Source of the DNA: Marasmius tenuissimus
Taxonomy: Eukaryota > Basidiomycota > Agaricomycetes > Agaricales > Marasmiaceae
Length of the DNA stretch: 64,000 nucleotides
Assembly (NCBI GenBank): GCA_029532415.1
Contig: JAQOTA010000047.1
Location: 3,162,001 to 3,226,000, forward strand
Direction of reading: 5' to 3'
Part shown: one piece after another, positions 12,574-25,459 of the stretch
Layout: every line of letters starts with the position of its first letter
Position numbering within the stretch: the first letter of the stretch is position 1
Notes under the pieces: generated by a model
Database searches by the model: none
Told to the model about the DNA's origin: nothing
Seen by the model: only the letters and a program-made list of their open reading frames with translations
Position numbers and translations under genes: made by a program

Positions 12574-12804
12574 CTGCCACTCCGTCACGTCACAAAAATT
12601 GAGGGGGATACCCGCCTCGTGGGCATACCCAGCCACGAGCGCATGAATACCCGATGGTGAGGCTTGGGGGAGGTGGGGGATACCCGGACTACACCAGCTG
12701 GGTATACCCGGCCGTGGTATAAGTCGCTGTAGGGACCCCTCATAGGCCTGTCTTTCTCACCGGAGAGATAGGCCTAAGAGGGGTCAGAAGTGTATGCCTG
12801 AGGT
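12574..12804 (-). repeat. Right terminal inverted repeat
   Basis: Inverse of 10,240-10,470. The hairpin counterpart is at 12,734-12,785 and the palindrome GGGTATACCC at 12,700-12,709. It is followed directly by the target duplication GACTAACAT. Confidence 0.9.
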
Positions 12805-12990
12805 GACTAACATCACCAAGAGTTGACGTCCTTGAGGACATCCATGGTGAGAAAACGGGAGGAGCGAGAAGAGATGATGATGATTGCGGAATGAGTTGCA
12901 CCAGTCCGGTCCCGGGTCCACGTGCTCGTTTCAGCCCTTCAAACCCTCGCCTTGACTCCGGCGTCAATTTGGAGTTCACGACCGTAACTC
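12805..12990. repeat. Segmental repeat U, copy upstream of gene A (right part, beyond the inserted element)
   Basis: Resembles 49,186-49,380 and about 1,475-1,640: each has a CCTTGAGG/CCTCGAGG block, then a purine-rich stretch ending in GATGATG and a GTTG(C/T)(A/G)CC(A/G)G block. Together with 8,234-10,239 it forms one segmental copy split by the transposon. Confidence 0.65.
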
Positions 12991-15900
12991 CAAAACTCAG
13001 GACGAGCAGGGTACCCGCAAAGGTGAATTCGAGCATTTTGCAGCCTTGATCTCTCGTGTAGAACGCGACTCAGGTCGTGTCCGAGACTCGGGATGAGTTT
13101 CTTGATCCTGTGGCGAGAAATTGAACTCAAATTGATCGAATCGAATGATACCAACCCGGGGAGCAACTGTAGTTGCTTATAGCATCCCCCAGGCAATCTG
13201 TTCATTTCCATTCGTAAGAGACAATGTTTATCCCAAATCTCGACTAGGTAGACAATAGAAGGATGTAGGATCCCCGGTAGGCATCTGCGAGTTGGACATA
13301 ACCCGGACTTCCGTAACGGGTCTCTCAGATTATATCGCTAAACCGAAGTGGTGAGTCGTCAAACCTGACCATGTCGACTCAATTTCCATGTAGAACCAGC
13401 TTCTGCTGTGACTGAGAGTTGCACTTTGTGGTGATGAGGGTTACTACAATGCACGCACAAATCCGTCCTCATAATAGAAATAATTTTGTCCCTGAGTACA
13501 ATTATGCAGGACCTTGGGGTGAGGCAACGAACCCATGGGTAGACCCACAACAACCCGGATTTCCTCTTGGGATTGGAACATGCAAGGTTCGGAAGCTGGC
13601 CTGCTTGTCGGGTCAACCCCCATTCCAAGACCCGCGAGCACAACTGTAAAGCTTCCCTCTACTAATTCCTCCTTAAAGTGTGGAATGCTATGCACTCCAC
13701 GACCGAATAATCGAACTCGCGATTGAATGAGATGCTCATTCCCAAGTGTATCGGCGTTCTTCATCCAGACGGTAGACTTGCGAATGGTGACTTAGTTATC
13801 CATTGCGTTGTAAGCGCCAACTACACGATAGCTGTGGCGGTCTGATACGTTTTCCGACGGGTATATGTGCTCAGGAGCACTCTGAGAGTCAAGGCATACA
13901 TACCTAGTTAATCGCAACTCGCAGCGGGAACAACTCATCGAGTGAAACCTCACGTTAGTGAGTCTCCAATACATACCAATGGATCCTGAGATGGGTTCAT
14001 TAGTGAGAGGCCAATTAATTTGGCTCGACGAATCAGCCCGGCCTGACTCCTGAACCTCGTTCGGATCGTGCACACCTAATTTATACTGACCATCTACGAC
14101 TTGGACAATAAATATAGACAGTCGGCGTGATACTTCTCAATGTCTTTCAGTGATCACCGCTGACCAGAAGCTACCCGAAGCTCAAAGGAATTTGATAGAG
14201 ATGACGTGGGTCGTGCGGATCATTAGGATGAAGGAGCAAGTCTCGATATGTCTGAAGCACCCCCGGAAAATACCAAAAACAACATTGTCAGCCGTTCCAC
14301 CCGATTTTGAGTGAGTGTAAGAGCTCGGGTTTATGTCGCCATGCTTGAATGACTACCCGATTCGTGGCTTTGGTCTTTTCTATTCTAGCTATAAATGACC
14401 TTCGGATTTTGCCAATAGAGAAGATGTAACCCAGGATTCCAATATGCCCCCGTTCATACACAAGACTGGCGTTCTCAATTTGATCCAAGCCATGAGCCGA
14501 GTACTGGCTTTTTGGCCACTCATCGAGCATCATGAATCCTCCTGATGATTTTAAGCTCGGGTGATAAACACTTGGAAGGGATTCGGTAATGTGTTGGTAT
14601 CTCCTCCTTAGTATAGTTATAGCATTCCCCTCATTTTTGCCTACTAGGGAACCTTCTCTTTACCTTCAAGGTCTGTCGAAGGTACCTAACGGACCTGTAC
14701 ATGCCATTGATTGTGTCTGCCAAATTCGTCCGCGAGCTCAAAACTTGGCTCTTTCACCCTACCGCATCCTGGCAATTGATTTTGTCCTGATGGTATAGTG
14801 AGCATGTGAACCCTGGAGGGAGACCTCAACCTTGGCGGACGATGGTGTGCGTCAACTGGTCTCTTGTCAAGTTGTCCCGCTCATTACAAATTTATGATTC
14901 AGCCTGGCGCTAATGCTCCTTGGAATCATCCTCTTCATTTATGCTCTGACTGAGCTCGATGGCAGGTGAAAGGGGAAGGCTTTGCCGGAGAATGGTACGT
15001 ACTACATCCCAGTACGGTTCTCTCAATCGGCTTATCAACCCTCGGCTCACTGTAATTTAGCCTTTAGGCTCAAGTAGACATTTCTTGTTCTCTCAAGGCC
15101 CACCAGACTCGTTCCATATTCAATTTTACAGACGGAACGTACTCACAAAAAAACCAAAAGTTTGTTCTCCAAGACATGCTCTCTCCCAAGCCAATATTAC
15201 TTTCTTGTAGTGTCATTGCCGGATTTAACACCGGTACGAGAATACATCGCTGATATGTTTCAGGTCGCTGCTCGGGCTCTTGGGATTTACTTTGTGAGTG
15301 GCTGCCTATTCGGGATCATCCAATGTACGCGACCTTTCCTCAGCACAGCTCAGAGACAGTAGACGTACAACAATCCCTCCTGTTAAGCATCCCTATGCTT
15401 TGGCAAAGAACAAAAGCTAGAAGACACTACAGGGGTTTCTGGCGGAAGGAGAGGGTTGTCCCTCTATTTGACAGTTTCAAACCATGATATTCAAGCTCCG
15501 ATGACCCTCTGCCAACCAAAAAAGCACTATCCCACAGGTATCCACCTACTATTCATCCTGCTGTGCCCTAGACTCATTCCTTACCATCAGCTACCCGAGA
15601 CGTGGCTGTCTCGGAGCCTCGGCCCCCGAGTATTGCTAGTGGGTTTGATTCACAAGTCCCTCATGAACCGTGACTTTCGAAAATGAGAGGGCAGCGAGAT
15701 GATACGAGGTGGGCAGCTTTTGATGTTTCGATGATACTCATTTGTGTACAATGATTGATGCCAGCCAGTTAGGCAGGTCACGTAGTCTGTAATCACTACA
15801 GAAATAAGCAGAGTTTGGGAATACCGGCTTTCTTGCTGAATGACGGAAGGTGAGGACCGATAAATGACTCCTTCCTCGGTGACAACCATGACTATATGTC

Positions 15901-17537
15901 TAGCAGCGGTCAGTGAGGCTGCCTTCGCGGATGACATGGAATAAGTAGTTGAGTGCTTCGTTGTCACTAGTTTTACTGACCTTGGGTGCACAAAAGAGTG
16001 ATATACACATCACCATTACATATGCTTAGCTGAGCCTGCTGGAGATGAGTGTCCGACACCCCAACAGTTAGTGATACTTTTAGCACATCCAGGGTATGTT
16101 GCTATTGGTATGCGATGATTTTTAAACTCTTCTACGCCGCGTCAACGAGGTCAGAACATAGGTCGTCCCTGCTGTTAGGGCCATCGCCGTCTACTCTTAG
16201 AAGGTAGACCTTTCCCTGGTGAGCTCTTCCTCGAATGGATACCAACCTTCAATGATCAGCCTGTCGGTCGGCATTAAGATGACAATGGTCATCTCTTGAG
16301 CACCGTCCCACCAAAGACCGCAGGGACTACTGGATGGCTGGTGTGAAAAGTGACCGTATCCCATCGCCATTGAGATGAACAACGACCTTTCACGCTGTGT
16401 TTGAACTCACGACTGAACACGCCCTCAGTATTGTACTCAGACATTGTCATTCCGAGCCGTTTCGTCAAACGGCTCCGCTGTGTCACAACCTTCAAATTCT
16501 CAACAGGGACTCAGAAGCCCCCAAAAGGTCAATTCTATCCCATCAAAGCCACTGACAATCCCCTTGCCGTGAGCATTGGATAGGTCTTGGAGAATTCATT
16601 TTACCTATTTTCTGGTTCCTCATGTATATGCCGAAAGACTGAAAAAATGTATTCCACTCTCTGCCACTTTGTGCTTGCAATTCTCAATTTATTGCACGGG
16701 GGTAAACTATATATCTCACTCGAAGGCACGACGATAATGGAAGTTTGAGATTTTACGGTATTATTCCCTGATATGAAGCAGCTCGGTTGCGGCAACTTCT
16801 CCTCGCTCGATCCGAGCATCTTTCCACCGTGATCTCGTTTCAAGGCTACAAGAGTATTAACCTCATCTCCTCATCTTTAGTAACCACTAGGGGAGGAGAC
16901 ATCGGATATATAAAGCATAGGTTTGGTCTGAGGGCCAACGCGATGCGTACTGGCGGTTTATTTACACCTAGACGACTGGATCGGGTATTTCCTCTTGAGC
17001 CGTTTCCTATCGCAGATGTTTGCCACCCTCATATCAACATTGTTTCACAGTGATACATAACCAAGCGACCAACGGATCTGAACAAAGGTTTCAAAAGCAC
17101 GAGTCATCTCTTGGGGTTTCCAAACTCATGTATTGTAGCGCTGAAAAAGGAAATGCGTGCTTTGACGCGTGTCTCGTTGTCGGACTCGTATTATCACCTT
17201 CTCCCAACCTCGATGAACCAATTCTTTGACTGCTTGAGTATTGTGCGACACGTATGCAAAGTGTTCACTTCTCATAAGTACTAGAACAAGATGCAATCTT
17301 GGTTTTATATCATTGTCCTTCATGGTTTCAGGGTCCACGGCCACGGCGGTACAGTATTCAACATCATGATATGAGACGAGGCCCAGACAACATGTATATC
17401 TGCGGGGGATAGATATCTAAAATTGTACAGCCTAAACAATATACAGCGATGTAACTACGAGCAACGAAGCAGACAGAAAATAAATACTGGGGATTGAAAA
17501 CGCAAACGGCGAACAGAAACTCGGTATGAAGTCCACA
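12991..17537. other. Intergenic, degraded DNA with a few exon-like scraps
   Basis: No frame exceeds 113 codons. At 15,120-15,370 there are two plausible introns (15,235-15,264 ending TTTCAG, and 15,294-15,350 ending CAG), which suggests a decayed gene fragment on the plus strand, but the encoded peptides are not recognisable. No tRNA, CRISPR or terminal repeats were seen. Nothing is annotated as a gene. Confidence 0.45.
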
Positions 17538-20497
17538 CTACTGCCACTCTGCACCATCATCGTAGTTACCCCACTCGTTCAATCCCCCGTATCCATAAGA
17601 CGATCCCGACTGACCATACGAAGAGGCACCAGTATGGCCCATCCACTGTTGAGAGAAGACCGGGTGCTGCTGCTGCTGGAAATGCGAAACAGGATCGTTT
17701 CGGTCGTATTGGAGACTGACGAATTCTTCGTTGCGAGAGGTGAAGCTCGAAGGATTTCCGGGGCCGTGCGGGGAGTAAGGAAGATAAGCCTGATTGATGG
17801 TACGCGATGGGCAGGTGTTGGTTGAGATAGGGTAGAAAACTGGGTTGTTGAGGAACGTGTTTACGGCGGAGGATGGTACGTCCTGAGCCAACCCCAACCA
17901 TCCCACCCTCTCGGGGGTTCTATCATCGGACGTGAAACTGGTAGTGGGGGTGGCATCGACCGAGTATGTGCTCGGATCGGCGTATGCAGAGTCAAGAGTG
18001 GTGTCCGGGTTGTTGTCCTGGGAGAAGTACGAGTCGAACGGTGATGATGAATCGAGAGATCTTGTTGCTGTGTTCTGCGGCATCCTGAAGCATGCTGCTG
18101 GGTGAGGATGATAAGGTGGAGCGAGTGTAATGATCGGGGATGGCATGCTCTCACTTCTCGGGGCGATGCGGGGATGGTGGTAGAAGGGATGGGAAGGGGG
18201 GTTTTGGCTGCCAAAGGCCAGGTCGCCATGTGAATAGACTCGACATCGGTTCTCAAAGGAATATTCAAGGGAACTTGGGTGGGCCCTTCTGGGGAGCGGT
18301 CGTACAGGCCGCGAACCTACTACATCCCCTGGGGTCTGCTCATGTCGAGTGGTACTATTCTTGTGGTAGAGCTCCTATGGGTACGCTTGTAAGATAAAAG
18401 ACTGAGAATGAGGCACCAAGACGCACCTGGTAGGGATGGGTGCAGGTCTGTACTCTGCCAACACTCGTATCAGTCCTCTGCCGTTTGTTGGCAACGCCGT
18501 GCTGCGAGCCTGCTGCAAAGTCGTCACCTATGACCTGTAAATCAACGGGGGAAGACGAGTTGGTGACCGGTCCAAGGTCTTGCATGTCCGATGTGGCTTC
18601 TAGGTGAGTGCTAGCAACGGATTCGCCAAGGTCGGTGCGAGATTTGAATGAACCAGAGCGTTCATCTATATGGAGGTTAGGGAGTGAGGAAGAATTAAGA
18701 GTTTTGGCGCGCCTTCGTCAACCTCTCTGAACCGATTGCCATCATCCAGAGGTTGGAAGATGTTTCCATCGTATCCAAGATGTCGAGCAAAGTCGGTGGT
18801 TGTTGAGTCGAAACCTTGAAGGGTTTGATACTGATGAATCAGCTTGTAGTCGTGGGTGGACCACGAGCGTGATCCGCAAGGCCGATTGTTGAAATTCAGC
18901 TCGAAAGGGAGGCCAAGGTCGCAACACAACTCGGGTAAGAGGTGAGAGTGGCCGTCTTCTTGGAAAGACCAGTAGTGAAGAAGAGATGTTTTGCCCCTTG
19001 AGAGGTTGAAGGAGGGTGGAGGGACAAAAAGATAGATCACTTGCTGGTGTCGCCGTCGGCATTTGGAAGGGAATTCATCGATGTTTCCTCCCAACCACGC
19101 CTCGGGATAGACAAGTGCTAGGCAATGTTTAGCGAGTAGAAGGGGGGAAATGAAATGAGGACGCACACCCCTCCTGATCATCCTCCAACGAAACCCCTCG
19201 AGCATGAAGAACACTCCATGCTTGCGAAAGCCAGGCCTTCTCCACGTCCCAATTCAACCACAACGAAAGCTCTCCATCTCCATTGAGTCGGAATCTACTC
19301 GTGTGTTCAGACAGAGTGGCTTATGATTTGTGAGGAACACACCTTGTCCACCCATTCTCCAGACATGTCCGATCCACGAGAGTGTCCCTTATACTCTCCC
19401 AGACATTATTTGCGGCGGCGATGGGGGTTTTGGTTAGGGTTGAAAAGATGGTCGGCTGATCAACCCGTTCAGGCACGTCATCGAAATTCATTCCGTAATC
19501 CATTGCGTCGATAAACTTGTCATCGGCTTCCTTCGACTTGTGACTCGCCAAGAAGCGCATAAAAACCTCTTCCTGGAGAAGTTCGGCGGTCGGAGGTAGG
19601 TCCTTGATTTCCCACCCATACCACTCGAGATATGAATATGGCCCCTTCGGACCATGGCAGATTACTCCTCTGCTAGAATCAATCCACAACTCATCATTGT
19701 CACATCTGAATTGTGTCTATGAATGCATTATTAATTCATTCACCTATGATACAATGGCTACTTACACACAAACTCTCGAGATACCTCTGACCGAAATACC
19801 CCACTCTTTTGACGAATTGTGCAAGTGGTATGAGGTCTAGCAAAAAATATCAAATCAACCATGGGAAGCACTAATGATACACACAAACTTACTGTGCCAA
19901 AGAACCATTGACGGAATTGTTCCGTTGGCAATCGCATACACCTGGGAAGCCTCGGTAGACCTGAAAGATCTCTGTCATCCTAGTAGTCTTCGAGTTTTTT
20001 CTAACGTACAGTATTCTTGAAAGCTTGAGAAATTCCTCCGTGAACGCCTAATGGTACGAGTGAGGCCAAGGTTGGGACCGAACGGAATGAGATACTGGAC
20101 TTACCTTCTGTGCATCCGGCCCACTATAAGATACCGTTGTGAACTCACCCTCCGCCCCCGCAACCTTCGCAGTACAAATTGTCTTGGTCGCCTCGAGAAG
20201 GCACCGACACTTTTCCCATGACCAATGACGATGACATCCAAAACAATGACGAGTCTGGCAAATGTCCAAAAGTCTGTAGATGTCACCGCACGTGAGGTTT
20301 CGGAACTATACAGAGTCAGATTTCTGCATAACTTCTAATGCAAGCAATGCAAGACCCACATCGTCAAACTCCGTAAGTTTCCTCTCCACTTGTTGGATAA
20401 TTTGGTTATAGTGATTGTGTTGGTCGCCTTGAACACTATTGAAGGTCCCGCTGCCGATAGAGACTCCTTGTGCCTTGTAAAGAATAGATTGGGGCAT
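17538..20497 (-). CDS. Family gene B, uncharacterised protein with prion-like C-terminal tail, 833 aa, intact
   Basis: Exons on the minus strand: 20497-20360, 20305-20105, 20047-20010, 19960-19893, 19836-19766, 19716-19343, 19297-19167, 19117-18713, 18665-18427, 18374-17538; total 2,502 nt, in frame to a TAG. Exon 1 is short (46 codons) and lacks the second glycine-asparagine segment seen in A and D. Residues 47-113 hold a Cys/His cluster (HCFGCH, CRC) and the T-A-K-V..F-T-T-V-S-Y-S-G stretch recalling kinase N-lobe strands. Residues 173-555 carry W-I-D-S-S-R-G, VDRTCLENGWT, F-D-S-T-T-T-D-F-A-R-H-L-G-Y and a basic NKRQRT motif that could be a nuclear signal. The last 278 residues are disordered, rich in Ser, Pro, Tyr, Gln and Gly. 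The intron after exon 8 has a GC donor. Function unknown; the open frame suggests it is expressed. Confidence 0.78.
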
Positions 20498-23400
20498 TGC
20501 GCGGTTTGTGGAGGGACGTGGGGATGGGGGAGGAGCAAGGGGGATGAGGAGCAAGGGGAACAAGCCTATACATGTAGGCAGCCCTAGCCATACACGGCCG
20601 TTCCTCGTGTTAGTCCCAAGCAATCAGAACACCGCTCGAGACCTGATCAGATTTTACAGCAACGGTCATATCCGCCGGAAATGAATCCAAAATTACATTG
20701 CTGTTGAGCGCTGACACTGTAGATTTAGAACAAGACGAACGACCACTTACCGTTATGATACATGCCAGAAGCACGCCTTTCTTTGAGCTTGTCGAACTGA
20801 CACATAATCATGAAACACGCTTACTTACTACTTCTGGCCTTTTAAACCCCACAACAACCGTGAAGGATGTGGTCCTGCGAGGGCCATTGACTCAAGTAAG
20901 TATTCACTGGTGGGGGGAAACTGGTCAGTCTAGCTCAACCACGACTCAGTGTTATTTACATACAATGTATGGACCGATCATTTTTGCAGCAATGGACGAA
21001 TAGCGCCGGAATGCGAACCGATCTGGGGGCTGGCTGCATAGATCAGGGTGATAGCGCCGACAGGAAAATATATGGGCGCGAATCACAGAACGTTTGTTCA
21101 TTTACCCACAGCAAAATTCCCTCGTTCCGGGAACCAAGAGACCGTATATAGACCTTGCATTTAACACGTTTCTTATCTGTCGGTTCCATCTGTGGCCATC
21201 GATTGTTGCACAGTGTATTGATCGTTTGTGCCCGACAAGACAAGGTCAGCCGTGTGTACAACAAGAACAAGGGCCGCGCTTTGGGACGCACCTTGAGAGT
21301 TGACAATACCGCCGAAAATCTTCTCAACTTCATATTTCTCTCATACTCCCGGGTTCTCCGAGAATCATCCCAAATCTCGAGTCATGAGCTAGCCATAGCG
21401 ATTCATTCGTTGGGTGCACCCCTTAGCCTTAAGGGTGACTCCTAATGCATAGTCCTGCATTATTTTGGGAATAACACGCCAGAATCTTGTTTTGAGTAGA
21501 CAATTTGGCGTCTTTCGGGCGCCATGTTGGACCGTACCGCCACGTGTATGTAGGAAAGCAGGCGAGAGAAAGTTGAGACGAAAGGATCCCCTCGAAGGTC
21601 TGAGAGTTTCAAAGTATCTATCTAATGTTGTGGCTAAAGGTAGTAATAGTCAAATGGAAAGATAAAATTCCACCTACTCACCCAGATCCCAAAGCCCAGA
21701 TATTTGTACCCCAAATCGTACCAAGACTGTGCGAGTACCAATAGCACATCCATTAAAGATAAGGAGCGGTACCAGGAGGTTCCATGTCGTAGAATAAGGA
21801 GACATCCGAGAGTTGTTATCCCAGCGAATACAGATGAATCTTGATGGTATTTAACTCAATGAAAGCCTAGTTTTATCCGGAGTCCCGCTCATGAATCAAA
21901 AACTGGACGTCGAGCGATACTCAGAACGAATGAATAATTGCCAGGTCGCGAATATGGCTAGCGCAGGAGCATCGTGATGGAAGTCGAGGCGAAAAAACTG
22001 TTGAGATTGAATTCCCGAGAACTCCGAGCTCGGACTGTGCCCAAATATCGGGACCGAGCCTCGTAAACTCTTCCAACTCGACCACCACTGTTCCGAGCGC
22101 TGGGGTCATTGACACGGCACGTCTTCGAGTTACTAGTCCTCGAATTCCTACAAGTCAAAGTGAACTAGGTCGCTGGCATTTCAAGGACCAAAGGGACCGA
22201 CAGGAAGGCAGACTATTGACTACCCTGGCAGTCTATCGCTTGTAGGTGCTCTCGTTGGGCCTTCTGCCTTCAATTGCACTCCAACTTCACAGAAAACTGT
22301 ATCGTTATTACGGGGTGCCTCTAAAAGGTGAGCTTCGAGCCCCTTCAACCGTAAAATCCTTGGAGATTCGGTCACAAACTTAGAACCGGTCTATTCAGTG
22401 ATGCCTACCCGATTCAAGCACTTTTCAGGTTAACAGTCCCGCTGGGGCGACCAGACCACTCGGAATCGCACAGATCATCTTGGTTTTGGCGATGAACTGT
22501 TCAATCATCCATAGGTAAGTAACCCAAATTTCAAAGGGGTTCGCCATACATATACAGGTCAGTCCATCATTAATGTTGGTGGGTATCAAACCACGTATTG
22601 GCTAAGCCTCAGAAACTACACCGTTTTATCGACCCACTTGCAGACTGTGAGAAGGTACACATTTCACTTCTTACGTGCGTCATCTATCGATAAAATCTCT
22701 CGATCCGGCCGACATTGAGCTCACGAACGTGGTCATCACACTACCAACGTAAAATACGTCTGGTTGAACTTCGTACATCTTCGTTCTTGAATTGTTGAAG
22801 CCAAAGAACGGCTGCAGCCACGTCCACTGCCTCAAGCATGATGTTCCGAATCATCGTCTCTGGCTCCAACTTCACAGAAAGGAGGACGATTGGCTCGGTA
22901 CGCAGAAACCGAGGTAATTGTACCAATGCGAATACTGTCTACAGATTTCGATCTCTCTTTGAACTTTTAGGTTGTCCTTGGGTCCCCTTCTTCCTCTTCC
23001 GCGAGTCTAGTGCAATGTTCAAGTGGCTAGACGTTCAGCTCGGGCGATAGCCCGAACTTTAGACCAAAACTTAGAATGAGCGTACCCATCACCCTCTTGG
23101 ATCACATAGTATATGGACTACACGACGGAGTCCTGGATTTCACAGAGAATTAGTCTTCGGGACGCTAAAAAGTGGTAAAACGGATCTTCCCGCCCCTAAA
23201 AACTCCATCGGCAGTGACGAAATCATAACGAGCACCGCGTTGAGGCTATGGTGAAGATGGGTGGTCTGGAACCCTGTATAACCAGAGTAAATGTTGAAGA
23301 ATCTGGTCTGAATACATAAATTTGTTAGCTCAACAGCCATCTCCTCGGCGAGAACCGAGCCAATGTCTTCGTACTCTATCTTGATAGACTTCCGTCAGTC

Positions 23401-25459
23401 GGCTCGTTGAAGTAGTCACCAACCAATCTCATTCGAGGGCCTGCAATGGTAGCTCGGACCTACTGAATAGCAACCTGGCATACTCCCGCACCAAGGAAAT
23501 CACGAAAAAAAACTTTATTCATGAACGTCCAGTACGGGTGTTTTTGTTGCCGCCTCCCTCCCTCGAGTCTGACTTGGGTAGACCCGTTCCTAGTCTCTCA
23601 GGGACGACCTTTCTCGTGATAGACCCACCAACTAAAGTCCAAAATCTCCAGGTTTTCCTTGGATATCTTTCGACATTATCCGCGTCTCGAATGGCCTAAA
23701 TGGACCCGAAATATTTGTTGCTCTCTCCAGAGTGTAGCCCACAGCTTTTTATGTCCCCGGGCGATAGTTTCTTTAGAGGTACTCACTTAATGAGTGTAAG
23801 TTTTAGTCCATCTTGGTTCGACCCTACTGGATTGTCATTTGTTTGCTAATCAATCCCATCTTAGCCAGTGGCCTATCGCCACCAACCATCGTTTGTATAT
23901 TCGTGAACAAAAAACTTGGAAGGCGACAGTTTGGCATTGAGCAACGAAAGGGGTACAATCATTCATCTCAACGCGGAATGTGGTTGCCCTACTACTGGGA
24001 GTTTCTCTTTTACTCGGCTGAACCCTCATCTACCTCACCACTCTGATCAGGCGGTGGGCGTTTGGCCGTCGCTACTTTACCACTCTCGTCTTCGATTCCC
24101 TCCACGGTGTTCCGAGCCGGCGCTCGTGAGTAAGACAGTAACACCGGGAAGGGAATACCCTCGGAAGCCAGGCGAGAGTCGTATGTGAACCTCCACCTAT
24201 CTCAAACATCTCCTTCACAGGGTTAGATGTATTCTCGAGACGGGATTTATAAAGTGGGCGTACAATAATCCGAATCACACGACATCTCGGTATACCCGAG
24301 AGTCGACTCACAGGCAAGGGTGCATATCCTCCTTTCTGGATACCCGTTGTTTGCCCGCTTATCATCGAACAATAGCGTGATTGAAGGTGTTGATACACGC
24401 CTGCTGTTTCATTGGGAACCCTGGCACATAACATATTAAAACGGTCGACAAGGGCATCGGGTTTACCGAAGTTAGCAAGACGAGAACTAGATAATGCATG
24501 ACGATCTTGCAAACACGATTGAGGACCACCAATATTATTATTAGGAAACCCACTGACTGAGCGCCAGACTGGTCTATCTAGCCTTCATCTTTCGGTCGTA
24601 AGTCGCCATTTTTGAATGCTGTGAAGATCTTGACAACCTCACTCGTGTCTTACCTTCAACTTCACGGATAGGATGCAAACTTAACGCCACTTTGACACGC
24701 AAACGATCTTAATACTAATTTACAACTTGCTGTGAGTTTGCACGCTCCGGAAATCGAAGCCAGCAGTCTTTCCTTTGAGTACGTTATCAACCCAAAGGTT
24801 ATTAAAATGTGTTTCATCATAAATTGGGTCTACGCCTCGTTCATTCGCAATAGTGAGCCTGCGTTCATTGTGGTCTTCGGCTTTTATGACTTATTTGAAT
24901 TTTGCTCGTAGAAGCTCTTGAACGGCAAACCAATCGTCGATCTAACCGACCCGGATTTGTAGCTGGTACACAATCCTTGGGCAGATCAATGAATGTGTCG
25001 CATTCGAACTGGGAAGTAAATCCCAATAATGAGTACGGTCCAGTCGTAGGTCGAGGTCCTTCTGACCGTTGAATTCCGTGTTGACAGTCTCGAGATGATC
25101 TTGTGAGCTATTGCTCGTACGGTCAGAACTCAGAGAGCGAGATTAAGCATTCACGGACATGATTTTAAATTGAACTGTATAATAGAGTTTGAGTGTCCTA
25201 GAGAAATAGAACACGTAGGACGTGACAGTATCGAGATGGTATCAGGTATTCAACGAAATTACATATCATAAAATGGATAAATTTAATACACTAAGTAGCT
25301 AGGGCTCGGGGGAAACGATATGAATCAGGAGGAGTAAGGTGTCATCGATATTCGGGACCCATAATCACCCACCGACGGCGGGATCCCCTGGCTTCTCTAC
25401 TGTAGATAAGTTGTACCAACTGCTCTGCATCCGCTGTATCCTGGTGCCCCTAGTGTACT
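20498..25459. other. Intergenic, no convincing gene
   Basis: Frames reach 146 codons at most (24,072-24,512 minus), with no recognisable domain and no conserved partner elsewhere in the window. It contains a repeat copy at 23,080-23,410 (matching 1,150-1,460) and a short diverged stretch near 22,010-22,110 resembling the core of repeat R3, including AACTCCGAGCTCGG. A 17-bp block CTCCAACTTCACAGAAA occurs twice, near 22,272 and 22,864. Confidence 0.45.
23080..23410 (+). repeat. Dispersed repeat R2 (partial copy of segmental repeat U)
   Basis: Matches about 1,150-1,460 in the same orientation, with shared runs such as AGAGAATTAGTCTTCGG and GAGAACCGAGCC. Its lack of the rest of repeat U suggests a separate, older or truncated duplication. 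Confidence 0.65.

Larger units (their letters stand above)
10240..12804. mobile_element. Non-autonomous DNA transposon with long terminal inverted repeats (Mutator-like/MULE candidate)
   Basis: The ends are 231-bp inverted repeats (10,240-10,470 and 12,574-12,804) of equal length; the outer 89 bp are identical and the rest differ at roughly a dozen sites. A weaker similarity continues about 100 bp inward. The flanks are GACTAACAC (10,231-10,239) and GACTAACAT (12,805-12,813), a 9-bp target duplication with one mismatch. Long inverted repeats plus a 9-bp duplication fit Mutator-like elements; 8 bp (hAT) cannot be excluded. The interior has no frame above about 100 codons and no transposase, so the element is non-autonomous. 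Eight exact GGGTATACCC palindromes and several variants lie in the two subterminal zones. Paralogous uninterrupted sites exist upstream of gene D and near base 1,475. Confidence 0.85.

Noticed and set aside
10231..12813. hAT assignment for the terminal-inverted-repeat element
   Set aside because: Eight of the nine flanking bases are identical, so 8 bp is possible, but that shifts the ends out of register by one base. Inverted repeats of 231 bp favour a Mutator-like element.
24072..24512. 146-codon minus-strand frame as a gene
   Set aside because: Overlapped by comparable frames in other phases and without recognisable features.
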